From the NCBI GenBank assembly GCA_902543575.1, contig CACBYV010000001.1, positions 62,001 through 126,000 of the forward strand: 64,000 bases of DNA, given 5' to 3'. Source of the stretch: an uncultured Pelagibacteraceae bacterium. GTDB taxonomy: Bacteria > Pseudomonadota > Alphaproteobacteria > Pelagibacterales > Pelagibacteraceae. Under the pieces are notes generated by a model, which had not been told where the DNA came from, searched no databases, and saw only the letters and a program-made list of their open reading frames with translations. Numbering within the stretch: the first letter of the stretch is position 1; every line of letters begins with the position of its first letter. The translations under genes were made by a program, and so were the position numbers. Of the stretch, positions 9,845 through 22,071 are shown one piece after another.

Positions 9845-10737
9845 TGATAAACAAAATAAATTTTTTTCATTCTATTATTTTTTTTAATATCTGTATTTTT
9901 TTTTCTGCTTTTGAGGTATTGAGAGATAATTCGTTTATACTTTTTAGTTTCTTTTTAATTCTTACAATTGGTATCTCTCACGGTGCGCTGGATCATGAAA
10001 AGGGTAAAAAACTTTTAAAAATTTATAAAATTAAAAATACAGAAGTGTTCTATATAACTTATATAGGTATAGCTATTTTTGTTATTTTAATTTGGATTTT
10101 AAGTCCAATATTGTTGCTTTCACTTTTTTTAATAGTTGCAGCATATCATTTTGGCAAAGAGGATAGTGACTTTATCGAAACAAAAAATGTTAATTTTTTA
10201 GAAATTTTTTATTTTATTAAAGGATCATTAGTTATTTCAGCGCCCTTGCTGTTTCATAAAGCTGAGACAATCGAAATTTTTAAAATGTTAAATTTTTCAA
10301 TAGACGAAAATATTGTGGCTAATAATTTTTTAATTCTTTTAGTTCTATTATCAGTGCTAAGTAATTTTGTTATATATAGAGGTAATAATAATGATTTAAG
10401 ATCAATTCTTTTTTTAGATAGTTTTTCAATAATTATTTTAAACTATTTTTTTAACCCTATATTAGCTTTCACAATTTATTTCTGCTTTCTTCATTCTATA
10501 AGACACTCACTAAGTTTAATTAGTGAAATAAATAAAAATTTGATGAAAGGATTTCCCATTTTTTTACGAAAAATTATTCCACTTACAGTAATTACAGCAA
10601 TAATGTATTTAATAGTTTTTTATTTTATTTCAGAAAAATTTGGTATAGATGAAAGTATTATTAAAATAATATTTGTTGGATTGGCTTCATTGACCTTTCC
10701 TCATATTTTACTTGAATTCATGGTAGAAAAAAAATGA
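9844..10737 (+). CDS. blh: Brp/Blh-family beta-carotene 15,15'-dioxygenase (retinal-forming)
   Basis: Polytopic membrane protein, GISHGALDHEKGK, YHFGKEDSDF, FLHSIRHS motifs, downstream of crtY. Confidence 0.88.
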   Translation: MINKINFFHSIIFFNICIFFSAFEVLRDNSFILFSFFLILTIGISHGALDHEKGKKLLKIYKIKNTEVFYITYIGIAIFVILIWILSPILLLSLFLIVAAYHFGKEDSDFIETKNVNFLEIFYFIKGSLVISAPLLFHKAETIEIFKMLNFSIDENIVANNFLILLVLLSVLSNFVIYRGNNNDLRSILFLDSFSIIILNYFFNPILAFTIYFCFLHSIRHSLSLISEINKNLMKGFPIFLRKIIPLTVITAIMYLIVFYFISEKFGIDESIIKIIFVGLASLTFPHILLEFMVEKK

Positions 10738-10904
10738 AAAATAAAACTATAAATCTAATTGGATGGATATTATTCATTGTATCCTCAATTGGTTTCATAA
10801 TCTCAAGTGTAGGAAGTTTTTGGGCCATGTTTGGAAGCTTATTTTTTTTTATTGCTTGTATAGTATTTTTGATTCCGTTTTTTAAAAAGGATGAAAATGA
10901 GTAA
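10734..10904 (+). CDS. Small hydrophobic membrane protein (56 aa)
   Basis: MKNKTINLIGWILFIVSSIGFIISSVGSFWAMFGSLFFFIACIVFLIPFFKKDENE; start overlaps blh stop (ATGA) and end overlaps ispH start; not in supplied ORF track. Confidence 0.65.
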   Translation: MKNKTINLIGWILFIVSSIGFIISSVGSFWAMFGSLFFFIACIVFLIPFFKKDENE

Positions 10905-11841
10905 CAAAAATTTAAAAATTTATTTAGCTGCACCAAGAGGATTTTGTGCAGGAGTTGATAGAGCAATTGAGATTGTAAAAAAGAGTATAGATAAATTTGG
11001 TGCTCCAGTTTATGTGAGACACGAAATTGTACATAACAAACATGTTGTAGAAGGTTTAAAGAAGATAGGTGCAATATTTGTAGAAGAATTAGATGAAATT
11101 AAAGATAAGTCTAGACCAGTAATATTCTCAGCCCATGGAGTTCCAAAATCTGTTCCAGAGGAAGCATCTAATTTAAATATGATGTTTGTAGATGCAACAT
11201 GTCCTCTAGTATCAAAAGTCCATAGAGAAGCTGAAAACTTAAATAAACAAGGACATCATATATTATTAATAGGACACAAAAATCACCCAGAAGTCATAGG
11301 AACTATGGGACAATTACCAAAAGGCTCAATAGATTTGATTGAAAATATTGAGGATGCAAAAAAGTATGAAAATTTCTCAAATAAACAGCTATCCTTCATA
11401 ACTCAAACAACACTCTCTGTAGATGATACCAAAGATATTATTGAAGCTCTTAAATCTAAGTTCCCAGATATTAAAGAGCCTAAAAAAGATGACATATGTT
11501 ATGCAACAACAAATAGGCAATCAGCTGTGAAAAAAATAGCAGATAAATGTGATATGTTTTTTGTAATAGGAAGTAGGAATTCATCTAACTCAGTAAGATT
11601 AGTTGAGGTGGCTAAAAACTCTGGTTGTAGTTCTGCTGAGTTAATACACTCAGAAAGTCCAGTGCCTATAGATAAGATTAAAGGATGTAATACGATTGGA
11701 ATTTCATCAGGTGCTTCAGCGCCAGAAATACTTGTTGAGAAATTTATAACAGAGTTAAAAGATCAATTTACAGTCAACATTGAAGAAGTTGAAATCGTAA
11801 AAGAAAATATTACTTTTAAGATTCCTGGAAAATTAAATTAA
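10891..11841 (+). CDS. ispH: 4-hydroxy-3-methylbut-2-enyl diphosphate reductase
   Basis: AAPRGFCAGVDRAIEIV, VRHEIVHN, ATCPLVSKVH, ICYATTNRQ motifs; start may be 10897. Confidence 0.96.
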   Translation: MKMSNKNLKIYLAAPRGFCAGVDRAIEIVKKSIDKFGAPVYVRHEIVHNKHVVEGLKKIGAIFVEELDEIKDKSRPVIFSAHGVPKSVPEEASNLNMMFVDATCPLVSKVHREAENLNKQGHHILLIGHKNHPEVIGTMGQLPKGSIDLIENIEDAKKYENFSNKQLSFITQTTLSVDDTKDIIEALKSKFPDIKEPKKDDICYATTNRQSAVKKIADKCDMFFVIGSRNSSNSVRLVEVAKNSGCSSAELIHSESPVPIDKIKGCNTIGISSGASAPEILVEKFITELKDQFTVNIEEVEIVKENITFKIPGKLN

Positions 11842-12806
11842 TGGCTGTTTATACTAAAATTAATAATAATCAGATAAAATTTATTGAGAAGAAATATAAT
11901 ATTGGAAAAATTATAAATTACTCAGGTATAAAAAAGGGTATTGAAAATACCAATTATATTTTAAAGACAAAAAAAAATAAATATATTTTAACTATTTACG
12001 AAAAAAGAGTTCAAAAAAAAGATATTCCATACTTTATTAAACTTATGTCTAGTTTATCTAGACTTAAAATAAAATGCCCAGTGCCCATAAAAGACAAAAA
12101 AGGCAAATATTTACTTAATCTAAATAGTAAAAAGGGATGTATTGTTAGCTTCTTAGAGGGAAAGGAAAAAGATCAACTAACTAGGAAAGATTGCTTCGAG
12201 GTTGGCAGGAATACAGCAATTCTCCATAAAGCAGCAAAAAGCTTAAAATTGTATAGAAGAAATTCTCTATCAATAAATTCATGGGGAACAATTCTAAATA
12301 AAATAGACAATAAAATTAATAAATTATCAAAAAACTTAAAAGATTTAATGAAAGATGATTTTAGAGATATCAAAAAAAAATGGCCGAAAAAATTACCAAT
12401 AGGAATAATTCATGGAGATCTTTTTATCGATAATATTTTTTTTAATAAAAGTAAATTTTTTGGTTTTATAGATTTTTATTTTTCTGCTAATGAATTTTTA
12501 ACCTATGAACTGGCAACCTGCATTAATGCTTTATGCTTTATAAAGAAAAATCGGAAATTTGTACTAGATAAAAAAAGATCTTCAAATTTATTAAAGGGCT
12601 ACCAAACTGTCAGAAAATTAAGTGAAATAGAAAAAAGAAATTTAAATACATTGTGTAGAGGATCAGCTTTAAGATATCTTTTGACTAGATCTTATGATTA
12701 TTTAAATACTCCTAAACAAGCTATCATTAAAATTAAAGATCCAAAGGAGTATATAGATAAGTTGAATTTTCATAGAAATCTGAGCTCATTTAAGGATTAT
12801 TCTTAA
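11841..12806 (+). CDS. thrB: Homoserine kinase (ThrB2, aminoglycoside phosphotransferase fold)
   Basis: GIHGDLFIDNIFF kinase motif; FIDFYFSANEFLTYELA; ispH-thrB-rnhA order. Confidence 0.88.
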   Translation: MAVYTKINNNQIKFIEKKYNIGKIINYSGIKKGIENTNYILKTKKNKYILTIYEKRVQKKDIPYFIKLMSSLSRLKIKCPVPIKDKKGKYLLNLNSKKGCIVSFLEGKEKDQLTRKDCFEVGRNTAILHKAAKSLKLYRRNSLSINSWGTILNKIDNKINKLSKNLKDLMKDDFRDIKKKWPKKLPIGIIHGDLFIDNIFFNKSKFFGFIDFYFSANEFLTYELATCINALCFIKKNRKFVLDKKRSSNLLKGYQTVRKLSEIEKRNLNTLCRGSALRYLLTRSYDYLNTPKQAIIKIKDPKEYIDKLNFHRNLSSFKDYS

Positions 12807-13228
12807 TGATTAAAATCTATACAGATGGTTCATGCATTGGAAATCCAGGAAATGGTGGTTGGGCTGCAATTATTATTGAAAATGGAAAGAAAATTCAAAT
12901 TAAAGGAAGCAAAAAAGAAACAACAAATAATCAAATGGAATTACTTGCCCCGATTAAAGCTTTAAAAAAAATTCCAAAAGGAAGCAAGGTTCAAATATTT
13001 ACAGATTCTAAATATGTAAAATCTGGAATAACTGAGTGGATACATAATTGGAAAAAAAATGGTTGGAAAACGGCTAATAAAAAAGAAGTTAAGAATAAAG
13101 AGCTTTGGACTGAATTAGACAATCTATCAAATACTTTTGAGATTAAATGGTGTTGGGTGAAGGCACATTCAACAGACAAACTTAATAATGAAGTCGATTT
13201 ATTAGCAAGGTCATCTGCAACAATTTAG
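12806..13228 (+). CDS. rnhA: Ribonuclease HI
   Basis: IYTDGSCIGNPGNGGWAAII, NNQMELLAPIKAL, FTDSKYV, WVKAHS, NNEVDLLAR. Confidence 0.96.
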   Translation: MIKIYTDGSCIGNPGNGGWAAIIIENGKKIQIKGSKKETTNNQMELLAPIKALKKIPKGSKVQIFTDSKYVKSGITEWIHNWKKNGWKTANKKEVKNKELWTELDNLSNTFEIKWCWVKAHSTDKLNNEVDLLARSSATI

Positions 13229-13258
13229 CTACACCTGGCAACAGAACTGCCGTACTAA

Positions 13259-13744
13259 TTATAATAAATCTAAAACACCCTCTGCTGAAGATAAACCGCA
13301 TTGTTTAGTCTCTTTCTCAACTTGAATATTAACTACTTCTAAGTTTTGAATAACCATCGCATAACGATTTGAACGAATACCCATTCCTTTTGAATTTCTA
13401 TCTACTTCAGCGCCAATTGCTTTTGTAAATAACAGATACGGATCTGATAACATTGTAATTTTGCCTCCAGCATTATTCGCTTCTCCCCAGGCATTCATAA
13501 CAAATGGATCATTCACAGATAAACAAAATATATTCTCAATTCCTTTTGATTTAATTTTATCTGCATTACCTACATATCCAGGAAGATGGAGTTTTGAACA
13601 AGTTGAAGTAAATGCGCCAGGTAATCCAAATAAAATAACTTTACCATTTCCTAAAATATCTCTAATTTTGCTAGTTTGTGGTTCACCATCTATTAGATGG
13701 AAAATTTCTATATCAGGGATTTGATCTTTTATTTTTAATTTCAT
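13259..13744 (-). CDS. Peroxiredoxin (Prx5-type)
   Basis: FGLPGAFTSTCSKLHLPGYV; CLSVNDPFVMNAWG. Confidence 0.92.
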   Translation of the reverse strand: MKLKIKDQIPDIEIFHLIDGEPQTSKIRDILGNGKVILFGLPGAFTSTCSKLHLPGYVGNADKIKSKGIENIFCLSVNDPFVMNAWGEANNAGGKITMLSDPYLLFTKAIGAEVDRNSKGMGIRSNRYAMVIQNLEVVNIQVEKETKQCGLSSAEGVLDLL

Positions 13745-15114
13745 ATAGAATTAATCACATAATCTTTAACTTTATTTATATCATTTGATATAACTTCAAA
13801 TTTTTCTTCTCTATCATAAACATATTTAAGACTATCTGGTAATTCTTCAGTTTTTGAGATTGCATCTTCTATTGCTTTTGGAAACTTACATGGGTGTGCA
13901 GTAGATAAAACAACACAATTTTGTTCTAGTCCAAGTTTTTTTGCAGCACCAATTCCAACTGCAGTATGTGGATCAACTACAACTTTATATTCTTTATTTA
14001 TATCTTTTATCATTTGGATTGTTTCATTTTCATCTAACATTTCAGACGTAAAATTCTTTTTTATTTCATCTAAGTCAATATTGTCAATTTGATAGGTATT
14101 ATTTTTTATCTTACTCATCACATCTTTTGTAACTTCTGAATTACAGTCTTTAACATCGTATAAAAGTCTTTCAAAATTACTTGCTATCTGGATATCCATG
14201 CTGGGGGTATTTGTTTCCTCAACTTTCTTTTGAGAATAATCCCCACCAGAAATTGCTCTATGAAGTATGTCATTTTTGTTCGTAGCTACAATAAGTTTAT
14301 CAATTGGAAGTCCGAGTTTCTTTGCTAAATAACCAGCATAGATATCACCAAAATTTCCAGTCGGAACAGAAAAAGACAGAGCCTTTCTATTTCCTATTTT
14401 AAAGTAAGCATAAAAATAATAAACAGCTTGAGCTACAATTCTTGCCCAATTAATTGAATTAACACCTGACATATTAATTGAAGTGGAAAATGTTGCATCA
14501 TTAAACATCGCTTTAACCAAATTCTGACAGTCATCAAAGTTCCCTTCAATAGCAATATTGAATACATTTTTTTCTTCATGGATTGTCATCAGTCTTCTCT
14601 GTACTGGTGAAATTCTGTTATTTGGATGTAATACAAAAATATTTAAATTCTTTTTGCCTTTTAAAGCATCAATAGCGGCTGCACCTGTGTCTCCTGAAGT
14701 TGCAACAATAATATTAATTTTTTTTTGCTTATTTCCTAGATGATATTGATAGAAATTTCCTATTAATTGCATTGCAATATCTTTAAAAGCAAGCGTTGGA
14801 CCATGATAGAGTTCTAAGACTTTTAAATTTCCTAAATCAGAGATTTTTACAACATCCTCCGCTCTAAAATTTGAATAAGATTTTGATACTATAGAAATTA
14901 ACTCTTCTTTAGTCATAAAATCACCAATAAATGGGAATATTATTTCTGCTGCTAATTCATTGTAATTAAGACCACTTAGTTTGTTTAGTTCATATTTACT
15001 AAATGGTTTAATTGACTTTGGTACAAAAAGACCTCCATCATCAGCTAAACCTTTCAAAAATACGTTTTTAAATGAAAAATGATCAGAATTATTTCTAGTG
15101 CTTATATATTCCAT
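13741..15114 (-). CDS. thrC: Threonine synthase
   Basis: MEYISTRNNSDHFSFKNVFLKGLADDGGLFVP; LYHGPTLAFKDIAMQ; SGDTGAAAI. Confidence 0.96.
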   Translation of the reverse strand: MEYISTRNNSDHFSFKNVFLKGLADDGGLFVPKSIKPFSKYELNKLSGLNYNELAAEIIFPFIGDFMTKEELISIVSKSYSNFRAEDVVKISDLGNLKVLELYHGPTLAFKDIAMQLIGNFYQYHLGNKQKKINIIVATSGDTGAAAIDALKGKKNLNIFVLHPNNRISPVQRRLMTIHEEKNVFNIAIEGNFDDCQNLVKAMFNDATFSTSINMSGVNSINWARIVAQAVYYFYAYFKIGNRKALSFSVPTGNFGDIYAGYLAKKLGLPIDKLIVATNKNDILHRAISGGDYSQKKVEETNTPSMDIQIASNFERLLYDVKDCNSEVTKDVMSKIKNNTYQIDNIDLDEIKKNFTSEMLDENETIQMIKDINKEYKVVVDPHTAVGIGAAKKLGLEQNCVVLSTAHPCKFPKAIEDAISKTEELPDSLKYVYDREEKFEVISNDINKVKDYVINSI

Positions 15115-15767
15115 CAGTAATTTTTTTTTCTAAAATATAAATATATTAAAAAAATGGAAACGGCTAATGAAAACCATGTAAGAGCATATTTTAAGTGGTT
15201 GTTTGAAATATTGGCACCTATTTGTTTTGACTGTGGATAAATTCCTTCTTGCTTGCTAATATTGTTGATAATGAAAGGAGAAAATTCTTTTCCTGTATAG
15301 GTCAGCAAATCTTCATCTTTAAGAGTGAACCAGTAATTCTTATTTACGTCATTATCTGGCTTGAAATAATTAAATTTGCTTTTTAATTTTAAAACTCCCT
15401 CAAATTTGTTCTCATTTGAAACATACTTTTTAGATTTAAGATCTCTTGGAACCCAACCCCGATTTATTAAATAGCTTTTATTGTTAATACTAACTGGATT
15501 TACAATATCAAATCCTGGCTCTCCTTTTTCATTTAAGGAATATAAATAAATTATTTTTGAATTATCTAATATTCCTTCAAATTTGATTTTTTTAAAGTTA
15601 ATTGGATTACTTCCATTAAATTCTACTGGATCACTTTTTAAAGATTGATCAATTGAATTTATTAAATCAAGCTTCCAATTTAATCTTACAATTTGCCAAG
15701 TGCCTAATGACAAGAATACTAAAATAAAAAAGTAGACAAATATTGAAAAAGATAGCTTATTTTTCAA
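15114..15767 (-). CDS. SURF1-family cytochrome oxidase biogenesis protein
   Basis: LGTWQIVRLNWKLDLI N-term, NRGWVPRD, C-terminal TM YALTWFSLA. Confidence 0.9.
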   Translation of the reverse strand: MKNKLSFSIFVYFFILVFLSLGTWQIVRLNWKLDLINSIDQSLKSDPVEFNGSNPINFKKIKFEGILDNSKIIYLYSLNEKGEPGFDIVNPVSINNKSYLINRGWVPRDLKSKKYVSNENKFEGVLKLKSKFNYFKPDNDVNKNYWFTLKDEDLLTYTGKEFSPFIINNISKQEGIYPQSKQIGANISNNHLKYALTWFSLAVSIFLIYLYFRKKNY

Positions 15768-15773
15768 GAACTA

Positions 15774-16565
15774 TTAACTTCCCCAAATATAAATTGCAGC
15801 AAATAAAAACAACCAGACAACGTCAACAAAGTGCCAGTACCAAGCAGCGGCCTCGAAACCAAAGTGATGTTCTTTAGTAAAGTGTCCTAATTTACCTCTC
15901 CATAAGCAAACCGCTAAGAAAATAGTTCCAACTAAAACGTGGAAACCATGAAACCCTGTGGCCATATAGAATGTAGCTCCATAAATGTGACCTGAAAAAC
16001 TAAATGTAGCGTGTTGGTATTCGTATATTTGCAATAACGTAAAAAATGCTCCTAAAATTACTGTACAGATTAGACCATTTATAAATCCTTTTCTATCATC
16101 CTCTAATAAAGAATGGTGTGCCCAAGTTACTGTTGTACCAGATAAAAGTAGGACAAGAGTATTTATAAGTGGGATGTCCCATGGATCAAAAGTTTCAATA
16201 TCTTTTGGTGGCCATACATTTCCCATGAATTCATTTGGAAACAAACTTGCATCAAAGTATGCCCAAAACCATGCAACAAAAAACATTACCTCAGAAGCAA
16301 TAAATAATGTCATTCCATATCTGTGATGAATTTGAACAACAGGTGTATGATGACCTTTGTGCTCAGCTTCGATTACAACATCTCTAAACCACATAAAGGC
16401 ACAATAAATTATAAGTAAAAAACCTAAAACCATCGCCCACATAACTTTACTATGAAAATAATAAACAGATCCAACAGCCGTAACTAGTGTTGCTATAGAT
16501 GTAGCCAATGGCCAAGGACTAGGGTCAACTAAATGATAATCATGTTTTTGACCAGATGCAGACAT
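15774..16565 (-). CDS. ctaE: Cytochrome c oxidase subunit III
   Basis: HDYHLVDPSPWP; GFHGFHVLVGTIFL; AAWYWHFVDVVWLFLF. Confidence 0.97.
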   Translation of the reverse strand: MSASGQKHDYHLVDPSPWPLATSIATLVTAVGSVYYFHSKVMWAMVLGFLLIIYCAFMWFRDVVIEAEHKGHHTPVVQIHHRYGMTLFIASEVMFFVAWFWAYFDASLFPNEFMGNVWPPKDIETFDPWDIPLINTLVLLLSGTTVTWAHHSLLEDDRKGFINGLICTVILGAFFTLLQIYEYQHATFSFSGHIYGATFYMATGFHGFHVLVGTIFLAVCLWRGKLGHFTKEHHFGFEAAAWYWHFVDVVWLFLFAAIYIWGS

Positions 16566-16570
16566 TTATT

Positions 16571-17119
16571 TTAACTCTCTTTTTTTTCGTTTTTATAATA
16601 TTCAGATGAGAAAAAAGTATATGACATAGTAACATCTTCAACTCTAGATGTTTTTGGATCATTTACTAATTCTGGATCTAAGTAAAAAACTAGGGTGTAA
16701 CTTGCCTTTTCCCCCGGATCTAATGTTTGTTTTTCAAAGCAAAAACAGCCTAATTTATTAAAATATGCTCCAAATGACGATGGAGAAACATTATATGTAG
16801 CTACAGCAGATGAAATTTCATCTCCCGTGTTTTCAACTTCAAACTTAATTCTGTATACCTTGCCTGGCTGAACATCCATTGTTTTTTGATCAACATCAAA
16901 ATTCCAATCAAGAGCACTGTTAACGTTAGTATCTAATCTTACATTTATTTTTTTATCTAAAACTATATTAGGAGCCTCTTTGGATATTTGTGTTGTTCCA
17001 CCAAAGCCAGTTACTCTGCAAAATAAATCATACAAAGGCACGGCTGCAAAAGATAATCCCAACATAAAGACAAAAATTCCTGTTAGAATTAGTGGAGTTA
17101 AAGTATTTTTTTTAATCAT
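16571..17119 (-). CDS. ctaG: Cytochrome c oxidase assembly protein Cox11/CtaG
   Basis: FAAVPLYDLFCRVTGFGGTTQ; FNKLGCFCFEKQTLDPGE. Confidence 0.96.
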   Translation of the reverse strand: MIKKNTLTPLILTGIFVFMLGLSFAAVPLYDLFCRVTGFGGTTQISKEAPNIVLDKKINVRLDTNVNSALDWNFDVDQKTMDVQPGKVYRIKFEVENTGDEISSAVATYNVSPSSFGAYFNKLGCFCFEKQTLDPGEKASYTLVFYLDPELVNDPKTSRVEDVTMSYTFFSSEYYKNEKKES

Positions 17120-17241
17120 AGAGGTCTTTCAAATACTCCAATATTAAATAGTGTGAAAATGAATAAGAAAACTATAAATGCAACCAAACCAACTGCTGTC
17201 CATAAATTTTTCTTTTTTAATTTTTGATCTTTGACAATCAT
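17116..17241 (-). CDS. Small single-TM protein (41 aa) in cox cluster, CoxF-like position
   Basis: MIVKDQKLKKKNLWTAVGLVAFIVFLFIFTLFNIGVFERPL; overlaps neighbouring start/stop codons in operon; not in supplied ORF track. Confidence 0.65.
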   Translation of the reverse strand: MIVKDQKLKKKNLWTAVGLVAFIVFLFIFTLFNIGVFERPL

Positions 17242-18146
17242 AAAACTTTATCCACTAAGAAAAAAACAAATATTAAAAATAAGTAAATAATTGAATAGCT
17301 GAAAATATGTCTAGCTTTCTTTATATTAAATTTTCCAACTTTATAGTTGTAAAGCTGGAAACAAATTAAATTATAATAAAATGTAAGTAGCAAGCTAAGT
17401 GTTAAGAATACTTCACCGACAAATCCAATGTAATATGGGAAAACAATTGTTGGTATCATTAGCAAAGAATATATTAGAATGTTCTTTTTGGTATCCTGAA
17501 TTCCATTAGTTACTGGGAGCATTGGAATACCTGCTTTTTTATAATCATCAGCTTTGTACAAGCTTAATGCCCAAAAGTGTGATGGTGTCCAAAAGAAAAT
17601 TATTGAGAAAAAAGCAATCGATTCCAACGAAATAGAATTTGTTGCTATTGCCCACCCAATTACTGGTGGCAAAGCTCCTGATGCTCCACCTATAACAATA
17701 TTTTGTGGAGTTTTTCTTTTTAACCAGATTGTATAAACAAATACGTAAAATAATATCGTAAACAACAATAGAAATGCTGATAAAGCATTTGTAACAAAGT
17801 ATAAGCTTACAACTGAAATAATTGATAGAAATGTTCCAAAATACAATGCTTGGTTTCTGTTTAGCTTTCCTCTTGGAATTGGACGCAGGCAAGTTCTAGA
17901 CATTAATTTATCCAAATCAGCTTCATACCACATGTTAAGTGCTCCTGCTGCTCCAGCACCAAAGGCTACAATTAATATCCCAATCAGTGATTGTTGAAAT
18001 GGAACTGAAGTAGGAGCTGTTAGTAGACCAACAGCACAAGTGAAAATAACAAGAGACATTACCCTTGGTTTCATTAACTTTAATAATTCAGGAATAATAC
18101 CTAGTTCGAAATATGATTTTTTTACTTTAGAATACGTCGTAGCCAT
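17238..18146 (-). CDS. ctaB: Protoheme IX farnesyltransferase (heme O synthase)
   Basis: LMKPRVMSLVIFTCAVGL; NMWYEADLDKLMSRTCLRPIPRG. Confidence 0.96.
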   Translation of the reverse strand: MATTYSKVKKSYFELGIIPELLKLMKPRVMSLVIFTCAVGLLTAPTSVPFQQSLIGILIVAFGAGAAGALNMWYEADLDKLMSRTCLRPIPRGKLNRNQALYFGTFLSIISVVSLYFVTNALSAFLLLFTILFYVFVYTIWLKRKTPQNIVIGGASGALPPVIGWAIATNSISLESIAFFSIIFFWTPSHFWALSLYKADDYKKAGIPMLPVTNGIQDTKKNILIYSLLMIPTIVFPYYIGFVGEVFLTLSLLLTFYYNLICFQLYNYKVGKFNIKKARHIFSYSIIYLFLIFVFFLVDKVL

Positions 18147-18172
18147 TTTAATTTTTATATCTTAAGACGTTA

Positions 18173-20622
<2,450 letters not shown>

Positions 20623-20681
20623 TTGTTTTCTATATAGATCGAAAATATTATAAAAAATACTAGAGAATTCGCGACAATTTA

Positions 20682-21380
20682 TCAATTTTGCAAATAATTG
20701 ATCACAGATAACGCGGATATAACCGCAGTTTCAGACCTTAAAATGTTATCACTTAGTTTTATCGATTGAGACCCTTTAAAGTTTAGAATCTTTTTAATTT
20801 CACTGGCTGAATAATCCCCTTCAGGACCAATTAAAAGACAATTAGGTTTTGAATTAGAAATTTTAATTTTTTTATTATTCGTATTTAAATCTCCAAAAAT
20901 TAAATTTATATCTGAATTGTTAGACAGGAATTTATCTAATGATTGAGCTTTTTCAATTGAAGGAATATTTATTCTATTACTTTGCTCACAAGACTCTATA
21001 ATTATTTTATTTAATCTCTCATTATTTACTTTTCTAACAATTGTCCTTTCAGAAATAATTGGTACAAATTTTGTTACACCAAGCTCAGTTGATTTTTGTA
21101 TCATGAAGTTAAAATAATTTGATTTAATGGGTGAGAAGGCTAACCAGATTTCTTGCTCTTTATCTTTTTGTCTCAACTGTTCAACAACCTTGAAATTTAA
21201 ACTGCTTTTTGAAATTTCAGTTACAATTGACTTCCATTCTCCAGATTCATTAAAAACAGAAAAGATCTCTCCTTGTTTAATCCTCATTACTTTCAATAAA
21301 TAATGTGATTGAGACTTAGTTAAATTAGTTTCTAAATTAATTGATAATTTTTCTGGATAAAATATTCTAATATTACTCAT
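20682..21380 (-). CDS. rsmE: 16S rRNA (uracil1498-N3)-methyltransferase
   Basis: IGPEGDYSASEIKKI; LSDNILRSETAVISALS. Confidence 0.93.
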   Translation of the reverse strand: MSNIRIFYPEKLSINLETNLTKSQSHYLLKVMRIKQGEIFSVFNESGEWKSIVTEISKSSLNFKVVEQLRQKDKEQEIWLAFSPIKSNYFNFMIQKSTELGVTKFVPIISERTIVRKVNNERLNKIIIESCEQSNRINIPSIEKAQSLDKFLSNNSDINLIFGDLNTNNKKIKISNSKPNCLLIGPEGDYSASEIKKILNFKGSQSIKLSDNILRSETAVISALSVINYLQN

Positions 21381-21397
21381 TATTATTAAATTAATTT

Positions 21398-22060
21398 ATG
21401 AAAAATATTAAAGCAATCATATTTGATGCATACGGAACTTTATTTGATGTTAATTCTGCTGCCGAAAAATGCAAAGAAAGATTAGGCGATAAATGGGAAG
21501 GATTTGCTAATTATTGGAGAACTACACAGCTTGAATATACTTGGCTTAGAAGTTTAATGAGAAGACATAAGGATTTTTGGCAAATCACCGAAGATAGTTT
21601 GGACAAATCTATGAATTTTTACAATATTGATAATGCAATGAGATCAGAACTATTGAATTTATATAAAGTGCTTTCACCATTTAAAGAAGTAAGGGATGCT
21701 TTAAATAAATTAAAACAATCAAATTATAAATTAGCAATTCTATCAAATGGTACACCTGACCTTTTAAATGAACTTGTTGTTAGTAATGAGTTAAAAGATA
21801 TTTTTGATGATATTTTTTCTGTAGAAGAAGCTGGTATTTTTAAACCAGATTCAAAAGTTTATGACCTTCCAATAAATAAATATAATATTGAAAAGAATGA
21901 AGTTTTATTCTTAAGTGCAAATACATGGGATGTATCTGGCGCAGGTAATTATGGATACAACACTGTTTGGTTGAATAGAAATAATAATATTTTTGATAAA
22001 TTAGATTTTGAACCTAAAAAACAAATAAGCAATTTATCAGAATTGCTTGATTTAATTTAG
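21398..22060 (+). CDS. Haloacid dehalogenase, type II (HAD superfamily)
   Basis: IIFDAYGTLFDVNSA; ILSNGTPDLL; LSANTWDVSGAGNYGYNTVWLNR. Confidence 0.9.
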   Translation: MKNIKAIIFDAYGTLFDVNSAAEKCKERLGDKWEGFANYWRTTQLEYTWLRSLMRRHKDFWQITEDSLDKSMNFYNIDNAMRSELLNLYKVLSPFKEVRDALNKLKQSNYKLAILSNGTPDLLNELVVSNELKDIFDDIFSVEEAGIFKPDSKVYDLPINKYNIEKNEVLFLSANTWDVSGAGNYGYNTVWLNRNNNIFDKLDFEPKKQISNLSELLDLI

Positions 22061-22071
22061 ATATATTCTAT

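Noticed and set aside
13228-13259. GGCAacagaacTGCC between convergent rnhA and peroxiredoxin as a terminator
   Set aside because: Stem of only 4 bp and no T-tract; not convincing.
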